A DNA stretch of 64,000 nt from JBCCGR01 sp039029195 (GTDB taxonomy: Bacteria; Pseudomonadota; Alphaproteobacteria; Rhizobiales; Rhizobiaceae). Below the pieces are notes generated by a model. It did not search any database. It worked only from the letters and a program-made list of their open reading frames with translations, and was not told the DNA's origin. The stretch spans positions 124,001 through 188,000 of the forward strand of contig JBCCGR010000002.1 in assembly GCA_039029195.1 (NCBI GenBank). Direction: 5' to 3'. Below, piece after piece: positions 19,217-28,098 of the stretch. Made by a program: the position numbers and the translations under genes. The stretch's first letter is position 1. Every line of letters starts with the position of its first letter.

Positions 19217-19333
19217 ATCGCGATTTCTCCAAGGGTGTGAAATTTCGGGGCCAATCAGGATGGCTGTCTAATTTCACCAGCCAAAACGTAAAACACCGCT
19301 CTGGGTCCTGATCCGAGGGCGGCGCTGAAACAT

Positions 19334-19362
19334 TCTATCACGGAATGCCGGTGACGTGTCAA
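19334..19362 (-). promoter_or_regulatory. Probable promoter of argD
   Basis: On the minus strand, TTGACA (19362-19357) is a perfect -35. The best -10 candidates are GATAGA at 17 bases or TAGAAT at 19 bases downstream. It points at argD, about 120 bases away. Confidence 0.5.
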
Positions 19363-19459
19363 CGCAGATCAAAAAAGCCTGGTCAATCCAAAAACCCGGC
19401 AATGCCAAATGGGAAATTCCATGCCCCAGTCCACAGAAATCAGCGCTTCCGGAGCACAG

Positions 19460-19631
19460 GATTCCATGAGTTGGGGACAAAGTGAAAAAATGATTCGTCC
19501 TGCAGCGCGGACTCTTGTCGGCGAGTCAAGCACCATTGTAAATTGCCTGAGCAACAGAAATGGGCGGCGATCCAGTCAATCTGATCATTTCAACCGCGGC
19601 GCACGGCGCTTAGCGGAACGAGGCTGGATTC
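19460..19631. promoter_or_regulatory. Cluster of five GANTC (CcrM) methylation sites ahead of gcrA
   Basis: GANTC sites occur at 19460 (GATTC), 19492 (GATTC), 19510 (GACTC), 19523 (GAGTC) and 19627 (GATTC). A possible promoter TTGTCG-N18-TAAATT at 19515-19544 has one site touching its -35 and another in its spacer. GANTC is the CcrM methylation target in alphaproteobacteria, and GcrA acts at methylated GANTC promoters, so methylation-sensitive or auto-regulated expression of gcrA is plausible. The rest of the 441-base gap holds nothing else I recognise. Confidence 0.6.
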
Positions 19632-19657
19632 AATTTAACAGGCGGCAGGAACACCAT

Positions 19658-20152
19658 ATGTCATGGACGGATGAAAGAGTAGCGCGGCTAAGCAAGCTCT
19701 GGGCGGAAGGGTTGAGCGCAAGTCAGATCGCGGCAGATCTGGGCGGCGTGACCCGCAATGCGGTGATCGGAAAAGTGCACCGTTTGGGATTGTCTGGACG
19801 TGCCAAGCCTGCAAATCCATCCATTTCCCGGCCAAAACGCAAGGCAACGACCCGGTCGTATTCCAGTCGCACAACCCGCACCACAACGCGAACCGTGGGC
19901 GCCACCGCGCTCAAGGTGGAAGTGGATGCTGTTGCCGAATTTGAACACAAGCCCGCAGAAGACGTTGTGGTGCCAATGTCAAAGCGTCTGAAGCTGCTGG
20001 AATTGAATGAATCCACCTGCAAATGGCCTACGGGTGATCCACAGAACACCGATTTCCATTTCTGTGGTCACCAAACGAAAGAGGGAAAACCCTACTGCGA
20101 ATATCACTCAAAAATAGCGTTTCAACCGCCGTCGGACCGCCGCCGTCGATAG
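19658..20152 (+). CDS. gcrA: Cell-cycle transcriptional regulator GcrA
   Basis: GcrA binds sigma-70 RNA polymerase and promotes transcription at CcrM-methylated GANTC promoters, coupling gene expression to the replication state. The frame is open from 19409, but the protein clearly begins at 19658 with MSWTDERVARLSKLW and follows a GGCAGGA ribosome site; this gives 164 residues. The N-terminal helix-turn-helix (about 1-45) contains TRNAVIGKVHRLGLSGR; a basic linker follows; the C-terminal sigma-binding domain has CKWPTGDP, FCGH and PYCEYH cysteine/histidine motifs. Start choice and identity are both firm. Confidence 0.95.
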   Translation: MSWTDERVARLSKLWAEGLSASQIAADLGGVTRNAVIGKVHRLGLSGRAKPANPSISRPKRKATTRSYSSRTTRTTTRTVGATALKVEVDAVAEFEHKPAEDVVVPMSKRLKLLELNESTCKWPTGDPQNTDFHFCGHQTKEGKPYCEYHSKIAFQPPSDRRRR

Positions 20153-20178
20153 GTGTAACAATCAGCGCGCATAAACAA

Positions 20179-20215
20179 AGGGCGTTTCCCGGCGGGAAAC
20201 GCCCTCATCTTTTTC
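20179..20215. terminator. Bidirectional intrinsic terminator between gcrA and trxA
   Basis: A perfect 12-base stem, AGGGCGTTTCCC (20179-20190) and GGGAAACGCCCT (20194-20205), with a GGC loop. T-rich sequence follows on both strands (CATCTTTTT on plus, TTTGTTTATG on minus), so it can end both convergent transcripts. Confidence 0.85.
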
Positions 20216-20230
20216 AGCAGTCACTCACTA

Positions 20231-20551
20231 TCAGATTGAGGAATTGATCCAGTCGCTGAGCTTGCTCTTTGGCGCTGCACCCACCTGAATGGCAACGGGT
20301 TCGCCATCCTTGAACATCAGCAATGTGGGAATGGAGCGCACTCCGTACTGGGCTGCAAGGTCCGGATTGTCGTCCATATTGAGCTTGGCAATCTTCACCT
20401 TGCCCTGCATTTCATCGGACAGTTCTTCCAGGCTTGGAGCGATCATTTTGCAGGGTCCGCACCATTCGGCCCAGAAGTCCACCACCACAGGTTCGCTGGA
20501 TTTCAATACATCAGATTCGAAATTGTTCGAGTCGATTGCGACAGTTGCCAT
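20231..20551 (-). CDS. trxA: Thioredoxin
   Basis: A 106-residue cytoplasmic disulfide reductase with the active-site WCGPCK (Cys31 and Cys34), the cis-proline segment RSIPTLLMF, and the full thioredoxin fold length. It lies 115 bases after addA on the same strand and ends at a strong terminator, so it is probably the last gene of the divL-to-trxA transcript, perhaps with its own promoter. Confidence 0.96.
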   Translation of the reverse strand: MATVAIDSNNFESDVLKSSEPVVVDFWAEWCGPCKMIAPSLEELSDEMQGKVKIAKLNMDDNPDLAAQYGVRSIPTLLMFKDGEPVAIQVGAAPKSKLSDWINSSI

Positions 20552-20666
20552 ATTTGTCTCCGGATTCGCCGGTCAGTCAGTCCGGCCACGATTCGTCATT
20601 GGGTTGTCGTGAAGGTAGGTATGACGGACGGTCCGGTCAAGAAACCTCAGGCCCGGTAAAGCAGGC

Positions 20667-23600
20667 TTACACCTCCGGAAGGCTTGCATTCTGATCAACG
20701 AAACTGAGGCTGTTCGAGTGGGTCCAATAGATCAGCGGGTGAATTGTTTTTTCCGGAAAAATCTTGCCGATCAGATGCTTATAACGGTTCAACTGGTCTC
20801 GATACCGATGCGGAATCTGTGCCGCATCAGTAGGTGGAAAACGGTCGGTTTTAAAATCCACAATCCACAGATCATCACCGTTCACGATCAGGCGATCAAT
20901 TCTCGCCATCTTTAAATCACTGGCATTGGTCGCCACCGACGCCTCGTCATCCAACGCCCCAATCTCAACTTCCGCCCGGGATTGTCCAAGTGCCAGAAGC
21001 TTCTTCAGCGTGTCGGACTGAACAACGTCAAGAAACTCATCCAGCACATCTTCACCCACCTCTGGTGAAAGATCAGAGAATCCCTGCTCAAGCAACTGAC
21101 GCGCTGTCGTTTCGAGTGCCATCTGATCAGATGGCATTGTTTCCGGTAAGAGTTGCAAGAGCGCGTGCACCGCTTCCCCACGCCGCGCCGCCTCTGAGTT
21201 GGGTGACCCTATCGCTGCGTCAGGCATTGGTTGCGGTGATTGGACCGCAGATTGCGTTCCATCGGACCTTGAACGCGCAGACAGGCCGACGGGCGTCAGG
21301 TTTTGAACCCAATCGGGAAGCGGCAGCGCCGTTTCGGCGACTGGAGTTTTGGCGGATTGCGTATCCACGACACCTCGCGGTGTTTTGCGATACCGCCAGA
21401 TCTCGCCATCTCCATCAAAGGCAGGCAGTTCTTCCGACTGCGGGATTAACGCGTCGCTGATGATCTGGTGCCAGGCTCTTTCGTTCTGCACCTCGCGCGG
21501 ATGGTACCCGCACAAGATGAGCCGGTCTGCGGCACGGGTCATGGCGACATATAGCAGTCGTTGATACTCCTCGCAGGCGGCGGCTTCGATTGCCTCCAGG
21601 CTCTTCGACAGGCTGGAATCGGCCATCTTCTTGTTGGGCAGAACGATAAATTCTTCAACGGTTGATTGTTCGAACTCGTCAACTGCGGCGGTGCGCTCGA
21701 TGAGCTTCGGCAGGTGGCGAGCCGTGTAGGGTGGCGCACCGCTGTCCACAAGAAAAACAATTGGGGCTTCCAGCCCCTTGGCCGCGTGCACCGTCATGAT
21801 GCGAACTTCGTTCTGATTGGTGTCGAACTCGCGTTTGATATCAAGCGAAGTCGCCGCCATCTGTTCCACAAAGGCCTGCAGCGACGCTCGCGGCCCACGA
21901 TCGAACTGAATGGCTTCGACAATGAACCCGTCGAGTACGTCCTGAGCTTCATTGCCAAACTGCTGAATGAATTTTGTGCGCCCTTCAGCTTCGACCAAAA
22001 CCGCTGCGAAAAAATCGTAGACCGAGACTTCGCGTGCCAATCCCACATAGGTCGTCAGTCTCTCGGCAAGCGGCTTGTGCGGGTGACTTTGTTTTGCCGC
22101 CTCAAGAATGGATTGAAAAAGCGTTTCATCGCCCCTGTCTGCGCACAGGTCGTAAAGCTCATCCTCGCTTAACCCAAACAGCGGTGACTTAAGGGCTGCG
22201 GCCAGAGAAAGATCATCATGAGGAAGCAGTGCAAACCGCGCCAGCGCCAGCAGATCGTCGACGATTATGTGTTCACCAAGGCGCAAACGGTCTGAACCGG
22301 CGACCGGCACATCAAGGCGTTTGAGTTCAGTATTAAGTGCATCAAAAAATCGGTCACGCTTGCGCACGAGTATCAGAATATCGCCGGGTTTGATGGGACC
22401 GTCTGAGGCCGCTAGGCGGTCGTTATCTTTAAGCCAATGCGAAATCTGAAGGGCAATGCGCCGCGCAAGAACGAGACTTGGATGGTCTGGAACCACGTGA
22501 TCAAGCGGCAATAGCCAATCATCGGGAAGGGAAGCAGGCGTGGTGGGCAATGATGGCCAGATGTCCACAAAACCGGAATCGGATTCGCGCAGGGATTCGT
22601 GCACGGTTTTCTCACCGCTGCTGCTCAATCCCGTGCTGTTTTGTGGATTGGCAAAGACATCATCCACAGCCTCCAGAACATCTGCCACAGATCGAAACGA
22701 CAGGTTCAGTTGAAGCGCCTTGAACTGACGGTCGCTGTGTCTGGCACTGTCCTGCACCCTTTGACGCTGGCGGTCGAACATTTCGGGCCGCGCGCCCTGA
22801 AACGAATAGATGGACTGCTTTTCATCTCCCACGGCAAAAACCGTCCGCGTGTTCGTGCGTGCGGAAAGCCCGGAAAAAAAGTCCTCGGTAAGAGCGTTTA
22901 CAATGGCCCATTGCTGCGGGCTGGTGTCCTGCGCTTCGTCCACCAGCACATGATCAATGCCGTGATCGAGCTTGTACTGAATCCAGAACCTTGTATCGCC
23001 CCGGTTGAGGAGTTCGGATGTTTTGGTGATCAGATCCTGAAAATCGAGATAGCCTGCACGCCTCTTCATGTGCCAATAAGAACCGATCAGTTGATCGGCG
23101 ACCCCCAGCATGGATCGTGTCAATTGAAGCAGATCGAAGAGCTTGAGCCGATCAACGATGGCAGCGACTGAATTTGCTGTTTCATGAAGCAGCTCGGTCA
23201 GCGCAGGGACATTTTCCCGCAGCGCTTTCGTTGCGACACCCTTGTCAGCTTTTGGCACATCGTCCGCACGCAACAGATGGACGCACAGCGCATCGAATGC
23301 CTCTTGCGCCGACTTTGATTGCGCATACGTCTCAATCGCATTTGCCAGCTTTGCGTCTGTCGGGGAACCGGCCGCGCGGGCTTCGTTGTTCAAGGAGGCG
23401 AGCCAGTCTGCCGATTTTCCGGCAAGCGTCAGCCGTTCCATATCCTGTGCGAGCAATCCATCCCGGTTGAGATTGTCAGGCAGGCCGGAACTGTCTCGAA
23501 GGGCTTCGAAGCAAGGCTGTGCGCCGCCTTCTACTGCCAACCAGTTGCTCAGTGCGTCACTCTTGCCAACGATTTCATCGATAAGAGTTTCAAATGTGAA

Positions 23601-24209
23601 TTCACCAAGTTGGCGCAGCAATGATCGAATTGCTGTCGCCGTTTCGCCTTGGGGATCGCGATCCAGTTGCAGATAAAGCTGATGGCGCGCGTCCCGCATA
23701 AACTCTGCCTGCATCGCGCCATCAAGCACCTGAAACTGGCTTGGAACATTGGCCTCCAGCGGAAACTGGTGAAGCAAGGCTTCGCAAAACCCATGGATGG
23801 TTTGAATTTTCAGCCCGCCAGGAGTTTCCAACGCTTCCGCGAACAATCGCCGAGCACGCCGCCTGAGATCAGCGCTCGCCGGTTCACCTGTAATGTCGGC
23901 GATCTTGCTGTTCAGATCCTCATCACTGGCAAATGCCATTTCGCGCAAAATGCCAAATACCCGATTGGCCATTTCTGCCGCGGCAGCATTCGTAAATGTC
24001 AGGCACAATATCTTTGCCGGATCACAGCCGGGCGTTCGATTGGTTCCAAGCAGAAGCCGAACGACACGTCGCGATAAAACAAATGTCTTGCCCGATCCCG
24101 CATTGGCACTGACCCATGCCGACAATTGAGGATTGGAAGCACTCGCCTGCGCCTCCAAAGTTGCCGGTGGTATCTTTGGCTCTCGTTTTAAGGGAGGGGC
24201 TGCGTTCAT
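20667..24209 (-). CDS. addA: Double-strand break repair helicase-nuclease AddA
   Basis: UvrD-type 3'-5' helicase with a C-terminal RecB-like nuclease; with AddB it processes double-strand ends for RecA. I start it at the ATG at 24209, which overlaps the addB stop as ATGA, giving 1180 residues. Motif I is SANAGSGKTFVLSRR, motif II DHVLVDEAQDTSP, motif III FAVGDEKQSIYSFQGA, motif V MTVHAAKGLEAPIVFLVD, and motif VI LLYVAMTRAADRL. The nuclease has GEAVHALLQLL and DDLWIVDFKTDR near the C-terminus, so it looks active. Confidence 0.95.
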   Translation of the reverse strand: MNAAPPLKREPKIPPATLEAQASASNPQLSAWVSANAGSGKTFVLSRRVVRLLLGTNRTPGCDPAKILCLTFTNAAAAEMANRVFGILREMAFASDEDLNSKIADITGEPASADLRRRARRLFAEALETPGGLKIQTIHGFCEALLHQFPLEANVPSQFQVLDGAMQAEFMRDARHQLYLQLDRDPQGETATAIRSLLRQLGEFTFETLIDEIVGKSDALSNWLAVEGGAQPCFEALRDSSGLPDNLNRDGLLAQDMERLTLAGKSADWLASLNNEARAAGSPTDAKLANAIETYAQSKSAQEAFDALCVHLLRADDVPKADKGVATKALRENVPALTELLHETANSVAAIVDRLKLFDLLQLTRSMLGVADQLIGSYWHMKRRAGYLDFQDLITKTSELLNRGDTRFWIQYKLDHGIDHVLVDEAQDTSPQQWAIVNALTEDFFSGLSARTNTRTVFAVGDEKQSIYSFQGARPEMFDRQRQRVQDSARHSDRQFKALQLNLSFRSVADVLEAVDDVFANPQNSTGLSSSGEKTVHESLRESDSGFVDIWPSLPTTPASLPDDWLLPLDHVVPDHPSLVLARRIALQISHWLKDNDRLAASDGPIKPGDILILVRKRDRFFDALNTELKRLDVPVAGSDRLRLGEHIIVDDLLALARFALLPHDDLSLAAALKSPLFGLSEDELYDLCADRGDETLFQSILEAAKQSHPHKPLAERLTTYVGLAREVSVYDFFAAVLVEAEGRTKFIQQFGNEAQDVLDGFIVEAIQFDRGPRASLQAFVEQMAATSLDIKREFDTNQNEVRIMTVHAAKGLEAPIVFLVDSGAPPYTARHLPKLIERTAAVDEFEQSTVEEFIVLPNKKMADSSLSKSLEAIEAAACEEYQRLLYVAMTRAADRLILCGYHPREVQNERAWHQIISDALIPQSEELPAFDGDGEIWRYRKTPRGVVDTQSAKTPVAETALPLPDWVQNLTPVGLSARSRSDGTQSAVQSPQPMPDAAIGSPNSEAARRGEAVHALLQLLPETMPSDQMALETTARQLLEQGFSDLSPEVGEDVLDEFLDVVQSDTLKKLLALGQSRAEVEIGALDDEASVATNASDLKMARIDRLIVNGDDLWIVDFKTDRFPPTDAAQIPHRYRDQLNRYKHLIGKIFPEKTIHPLIYWTHSNSLSFVDQNASLPEV

Positions 24210-27200
24210 TCGCTCTCCCCATCCGGAGCCGTGGACCATTCGCGCGCCCGCGCCAGATGGTCATAATCTCCATTGAACGCCGATTGCCGCAACGGACGGG
24301 CCCGTGACACAAAAGGTGTCGAGGCCTCACGATAGGCGTTCATGAGTTCTGTGAGCGATGCCCATGCTTCAGAACAGAAATCGTTCAGATTTTCGGTGTC
24401 CGACTTTCCCAGCCTGTCCACACCGAGTGTCGCTGCCGGTCGCAAGCGAACATAGGCCAGTTCGCTAACAGGTGCCGGTTCAATCTCTCTAAACGCCCCG
24501 CGCATGACCATGGCACCTTCCAAAGGCAATTGCGGTGCAAGAAGGCTGTTGGCCTGCTGTTTTGTCGGATTGGAGCCGGTTTTGAAATCGATGAGGGCAA
24601 TTGAGCCGTCTTTCATCCTGTCGATCCGGTCAGCGCGTCCGCGTAGTGTGGTTCCGTTGTCGCCAATCTCGACAGAACCACTGAGTTCGAAGTGGGATTG
24701 CTGAACGTTCACGCTCCGCTCGGCATCCCAATTCGCGAAGAGAGGAAGCATTTGATCAAATCCCTCCCGCCAGACCGCCAAAGTTGCGGCGGGGAGCGTG
24801 CTTTGTTCAAACACCTCTCTTGCAGCTCTCTTCAGCCATTCAATTGCCTGAGCCTCGTTGGCTGGAATGCCGCATTTGCCATAGAGCTCAAGAATTGCAT
24901 GGAAAAGCGTGCCTTTTTCGCGCGCATCAGCATCGCGTACCAACGCGTCCAAAGGCGCAAGATCCAGAACGCGCCGGGCATAGACTGCATAAGGGTCACG
25001 GATTAGCGTTTCGATTTCGGTGATCGAATAGGATTGAGGCCGCGCTTCAACTGGTGGCCTTGGAGCGGGTCGAACCGTCAATGCAGGGGTAGGATTTTCT
25101 TTGCCCGGGCCTGCCGTATCGAGATGCTTTGCGATTTGCAGGTATTTTTGTCCTCGATGGTGCATGACCTGTGCGCGTTTGTCGCCCGCCACAGCCAGCA
25201 GCCTCTGCAGCCAGCGTGAGGCAATGGTTGGCTTGTGCTCAATCCGTTTCGCACGGGACAAAACGACCTTTGCCGTGCCAAGCGCCATCTGAAAATCGTG
25301 TGCCGACAGACCAATGCGCCGTTCAGGAGGATCAAGCCCAATCTCTCGCTTCATGGTGCGGGAAAGAAACGGGTCGTTGCGCGCCGTTCCCGGCCACGTT
25401 CCTTCGTTGAGGCCACCAAGCACCGCGACATCCACCGACTGCAATCGCGCTTCAAGTGGACCCCAGACTGACACCCGACCATCAGTTGGGATTGTGCTGC
25501 GGACCGCATCGCCACCGATGGCGGCTTCGAGTGTCCCGACCCATTCGGCCGCGGTGCACCGGACTTTTGTATTGCTGATTTCAAGCTCTTCAAGCTGTTC
25601 TACAATCAGATGCAGCGTCGGGTTGGTGGCATTTGTGCCCGGCTGAGCTGCGGTGGTCTGATCAATCAGATTGCTGGTCTGCTGCGCCCAGTGTGGCAGC
25701 GCGACTTCATCCCCTGGCAGAGTTGGCATCTGGAAGGCGGCCACCACGTCATCGATGGCTATTGCGATAGCCTCTGCCTCATCCCATTGCGTCGGGGAAA
25801 GTCTCGCAACAGCTTTCGGGACGTGCCCGCTCTGCTGTTCCTGATCGCGCCGCCGTTTTAGTCGCCCCGCGAACGACTGCCCACCGACCCGCTCAATCTG
25901 ACCACGCAGAACAATCAGTTCAAACGCATCCACTGCATCTTGTGCCAATGGTCCGTGTCCCTCTGGTATAAAGAGAGGGTTCTTCAGCAAGGAGGCGAGA
26001 TTGATGTGATCATCTGGGGAGATGGCAGCGGACAATAATTGTCGCAGAAACCGGCCTTCCGGTGTGCGCCACAGCGGAACCCCGGCCGAGTCGTCGACCA
26101 TGATGTCGAACCGTCTGAGTTCTGCTGAGACCCGTCGTGCCAACACACGGTCCGGCGTGATCAACGCAATCCGAACGTCGGGTTCTTCCAGCGCATCGCG
26201 AATGGCCACCGCGATTGCCTGGGCTTCCTGAGCCTCTGTTGTGGCCTCAATGAGCGAGACACCATCAAACCCTGAGCCGATATCGAATTCATCAGAATCA
26301 GATGGTGCAACGGCCCATTGTTCCGTGGCTTCGGCAGGTAGAAGAGCCCGCGAAACCATTTGCTCCCGCTGACGTTGTTGAGAACTCAAACCCGGCCCAA
26401 TGTGGTGCACTGAGGCGCGATCCAGACCAAGGTGATCGAGCAGACGCGACAGTCCGAACTGGGGGTGGCTGACGGTGGAAGGCCCTTCTCGCTCACCGCT
26501 CAGCATTGACCACACGGTGCCGTCGGCATCCCGATCAAGCCCCGGCAGGACCACCGCCCCCTGATCCCGTTCTGCTATGGTTTTCAAAAGCCGAGCCGTT
26601 GCCGGAATAGACCCTGTGGAGCCCGCTGCAATCACCGGCCCACGCGGTGGCTGATTCAGATAGAGTCTGGCCTGCCGGTTCAGCGCTTCAACACGCGACA
26701 CCATCGGATCGGACTTGTCCAGTGCGGCCAGTTCGTCGGGCCATTTTTCCAGCGCGACATTGAGAAACTCAAAAGTGAGTTTCCACCAGGCTGCGTGTTC
26801 GTCAGTGGCAATCGATTTCAGCTTTGCCGGGTCGATTTCCTCAAGCGTCAGACTGTCCATGAGGCTCGTCAGGTCACCAGCCAGCCACAGGGCGTCGGTC
26901 ACACTTTCGGGAACGGTCAGACCTTCATCGGGATAAAGTGCTTGCGCATCCTCGCCGATGTTCTGGATCCATTGCAGGAGCAACTCCGACAGTTTCATCC
27001 TGCGATGCAGGGAAGAGACCGGTTCCGGTTGAGGCTGGCGCATACCACTACCTAGTGAGAATTCAGTATCATTCTCCTGAAGGTCGCCAAGCGTGTGAAT
27101 TCGCGGAAGTAGAGTGGTCTGTGACGGTGCGCGGCGAATAAACTCCTGTTGCAGGGAACGCCCCGCGCGCCGGGTCGGGAGATAAATCGTCAGATCAGCA

Positions 27201-27328
27201 AGACCAAACGGATTGTCCGCCGATATGGGCTCGCCCGTCAGGCTGCCATCCAGAACCGCGTCAACCAGCGTCGGCAGAAACTGCACACCCGGGGGAATGG
27301 AATAAACATTGGGGTGACGGAGGCTCAC
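24206..27328 (-). CDS. addB: Double-strand break repair protein AddB, GTG start
   Basis: Partner of AddA, 1040 residues. The N-terminal two-thirds is a degenerate helicase without a P-loop, as in other alphaproteobacterial AddB proteins; the C-terminal part is a RecB-like nuclease with the catalytic block GSIALIDFKTGSNPTK. Segments such as DVAVLGGLNEGTWP and NDPFLSRTMKREIGLD are family-typical. The start is a GTG that overlaps the murU stop as GTGA, and the stop overlaps addA, so murU, addB and addA are translationally chained. Confidence 0.93.
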   Translation of the reverse strand: MSLRHPNVYSIPPGVQFLPTLVDAVLDGSLTGEPISADNPFGLADLTIYLPTRRAGRSLQQEFIRRAPSQTTLLPRIHTLGDLQENDTEFSLGSGMRQPQPEPVSSLHRRMKLSELLLQWIQNIGEDAQALYPDEGLTVPESVTDALWLAGDLTSLMDSLTLEEIDPAKLKSIATDEHAAWWKLTFEFLNVALEKWPDELAALDKSDPMVSRVEALNRQARLYLNQPPRGPVIAAGSTGSIPATARLLKTIAERDQGAVVLPGLDRDADGTVWSMLSGEREGPSTVSHPQFGLSRLLDHLGLDRASVHHIGPGLSSQQRQREQMVSRALLPAEATEQWAVAPSDSDEFDIGSGFDGVSLIEATTEAQEAQAIAVAIRDALEEPDVRIALITPDRVLARRVSAELRRFDIMVDDSAGVPLWRTPEGRFLRQLLSAAISPDDHINLASLLKNPLFIPEGHGPLAQDAVDAFELIVLRGQIERVGGQSFAGRLKRRRDQEQQSGHVPKAVARLSPTQWDEAEAIAIAIDDVVAAFQMPTLPGDEVALPHWAQQTSNLIDQTTAAQPGTNATNPTLHLIVEQLEELEISNTKVRCTAAEWVGTLEAAIGGDAVRSTIPTDGRVSVWGPLEARLQSVDVAVLGGLNEGTWPGTARNDPFLSRTMKREIGLDPPERRIGLSAHDFQMALGTAKVVLSRAKRIEHKPTIASRWLQRLLAVAGDKRAQVMHHRGQKYLQIAKHLDTAGPGKENPTPALTVRPAPRPPVEARPQSYSITEIETLIRDPYAVYARRVLDLAPLDALVRDADAREKGTLFHAILELYGKCGIPANEAQAIEWLKRAAREVFEQSTLPAATLAVWREGFDQMLPLFANWDAERSVNVQQSHFELSGSVEIGDNGTTLRGRADRIDRMKDGSIALIDFKTGSNPTKQQANSLLAPQLPLEGAMVMRGAFREIEPAPVSELAYVRLRPAATLGVDRLGKSDTENLNDFCSEAWASLTELMNAYREASTPFVSRARPLRQSAFNGDYDHLARAREWSTAPDGESE

Positions 27329-28098
27329 CCCGGCAGCCCAATGTTTTTCAGGGCGTCTTCGGCCAGGTCAATGGCATCGGGGGTTCCAACGTGAAGCCAC
27401 AGACCATCGAGCGGCAACCCAAATAGGGTTCCAGAAGCAATGCAGTCATCAAAAATCCTGTTGAGTGAAAACACGCTCTCGGCGATCCCGTGGAAAAGGT
27501 CGGGCTTGAATATTGCGGCGCCGGCATAGGCAAACGGTGCGGCATCAGCCCCGCCGCGCCGTCGCAAACGGCCATCGGGCGAGCGGTAGAAATCTCCTGA
27601 ACCATCGAAGCCAACGGCACGCTTCATCGGTGACAGCAACAACAGCACATCCATGATGGATGGGTCCCAAAACGCGCGAAACGCATCCAGATTGGAATGG
27701 TCAGCATCCTGCCAGAATGTATCCGCGTTGAGGACCAGAAACGGGATTTCCCCCAGCAATGACAGGGCCTGTTTCACGCCGCCGCCGGAATCGAGGATAT
27801 GATCCTCTTCATGCGAGATCGAAACACGAGGAACCTGGCGAGTTTTCACATGGTCGCTGATCTGTTGCGCCAGATAGTGCGTGTTGACGATCGCATGCTC
27901 AATACCGGAGCGCTCGAGCGCATCAAGTGCATGATCAAGCAGCGTTTTCCCTGCCACCTTGATCAGCGGTTTCGGGCGCTCCAGGGTGAGAGGATGCATG
28001 CGTTTTCCAAACCCTGCCGCGAGCACCATGGCTCGGTCAGGCACAGTGCTGGCAGAAACGTTGCCGGCAGCAATTTGATCAGGCGTTCGCACTCGCAT
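27325..28098 (-). CDS. murU: Nucleotidyltransferase, N-acetylmuramate-1-phosphate uridylyltransferase type
   Basis: A nucleotidyltransferase of 257 residues from the ATG at 28098, or 268 from 28131. The NTP-binding motif is MVLAAGFGKRMHPLTLERPK, followed by PLIKVAGKTLLDHAL and the metal-binding LNADTFW. In the MurU pathway it converts MurNAc-1-phosphate to UDP-MurNAc, bypassing early fosfomycin-sensitive steps of wall synthesis. The immediately preceding overlapping gene encodes an AmgK-type sugar kinase, which makes that substrate, and this strongly supports the assignment. I prefer the inner start because the longer one overlaps the kinase gene by 53 bases. Confidence 0.85.
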   Translation of the reverse strand: MRVRTPDQIAAGNVSASTVPDRAMVLAAGFGKRMHPLTLERPKPLIKVAGKTLLDHALDALERSGIEHAIVNTHYLAQQISDHVKTRQVPRVSISHEEDHILDSGGGVKQALSLLGEIPFLVLNADTFWQDADHSNLDAFRAFWDPSIMDVLLLLSPMKRAVGFDGSGDFYRSPDGRLRRRGGADAAPFAYAGAAIFKPDLFHGIAESVFSLNRIFDDCIASGTLFGLPLDGLWLHVGTPDAIDLAEDALKNIGLPG

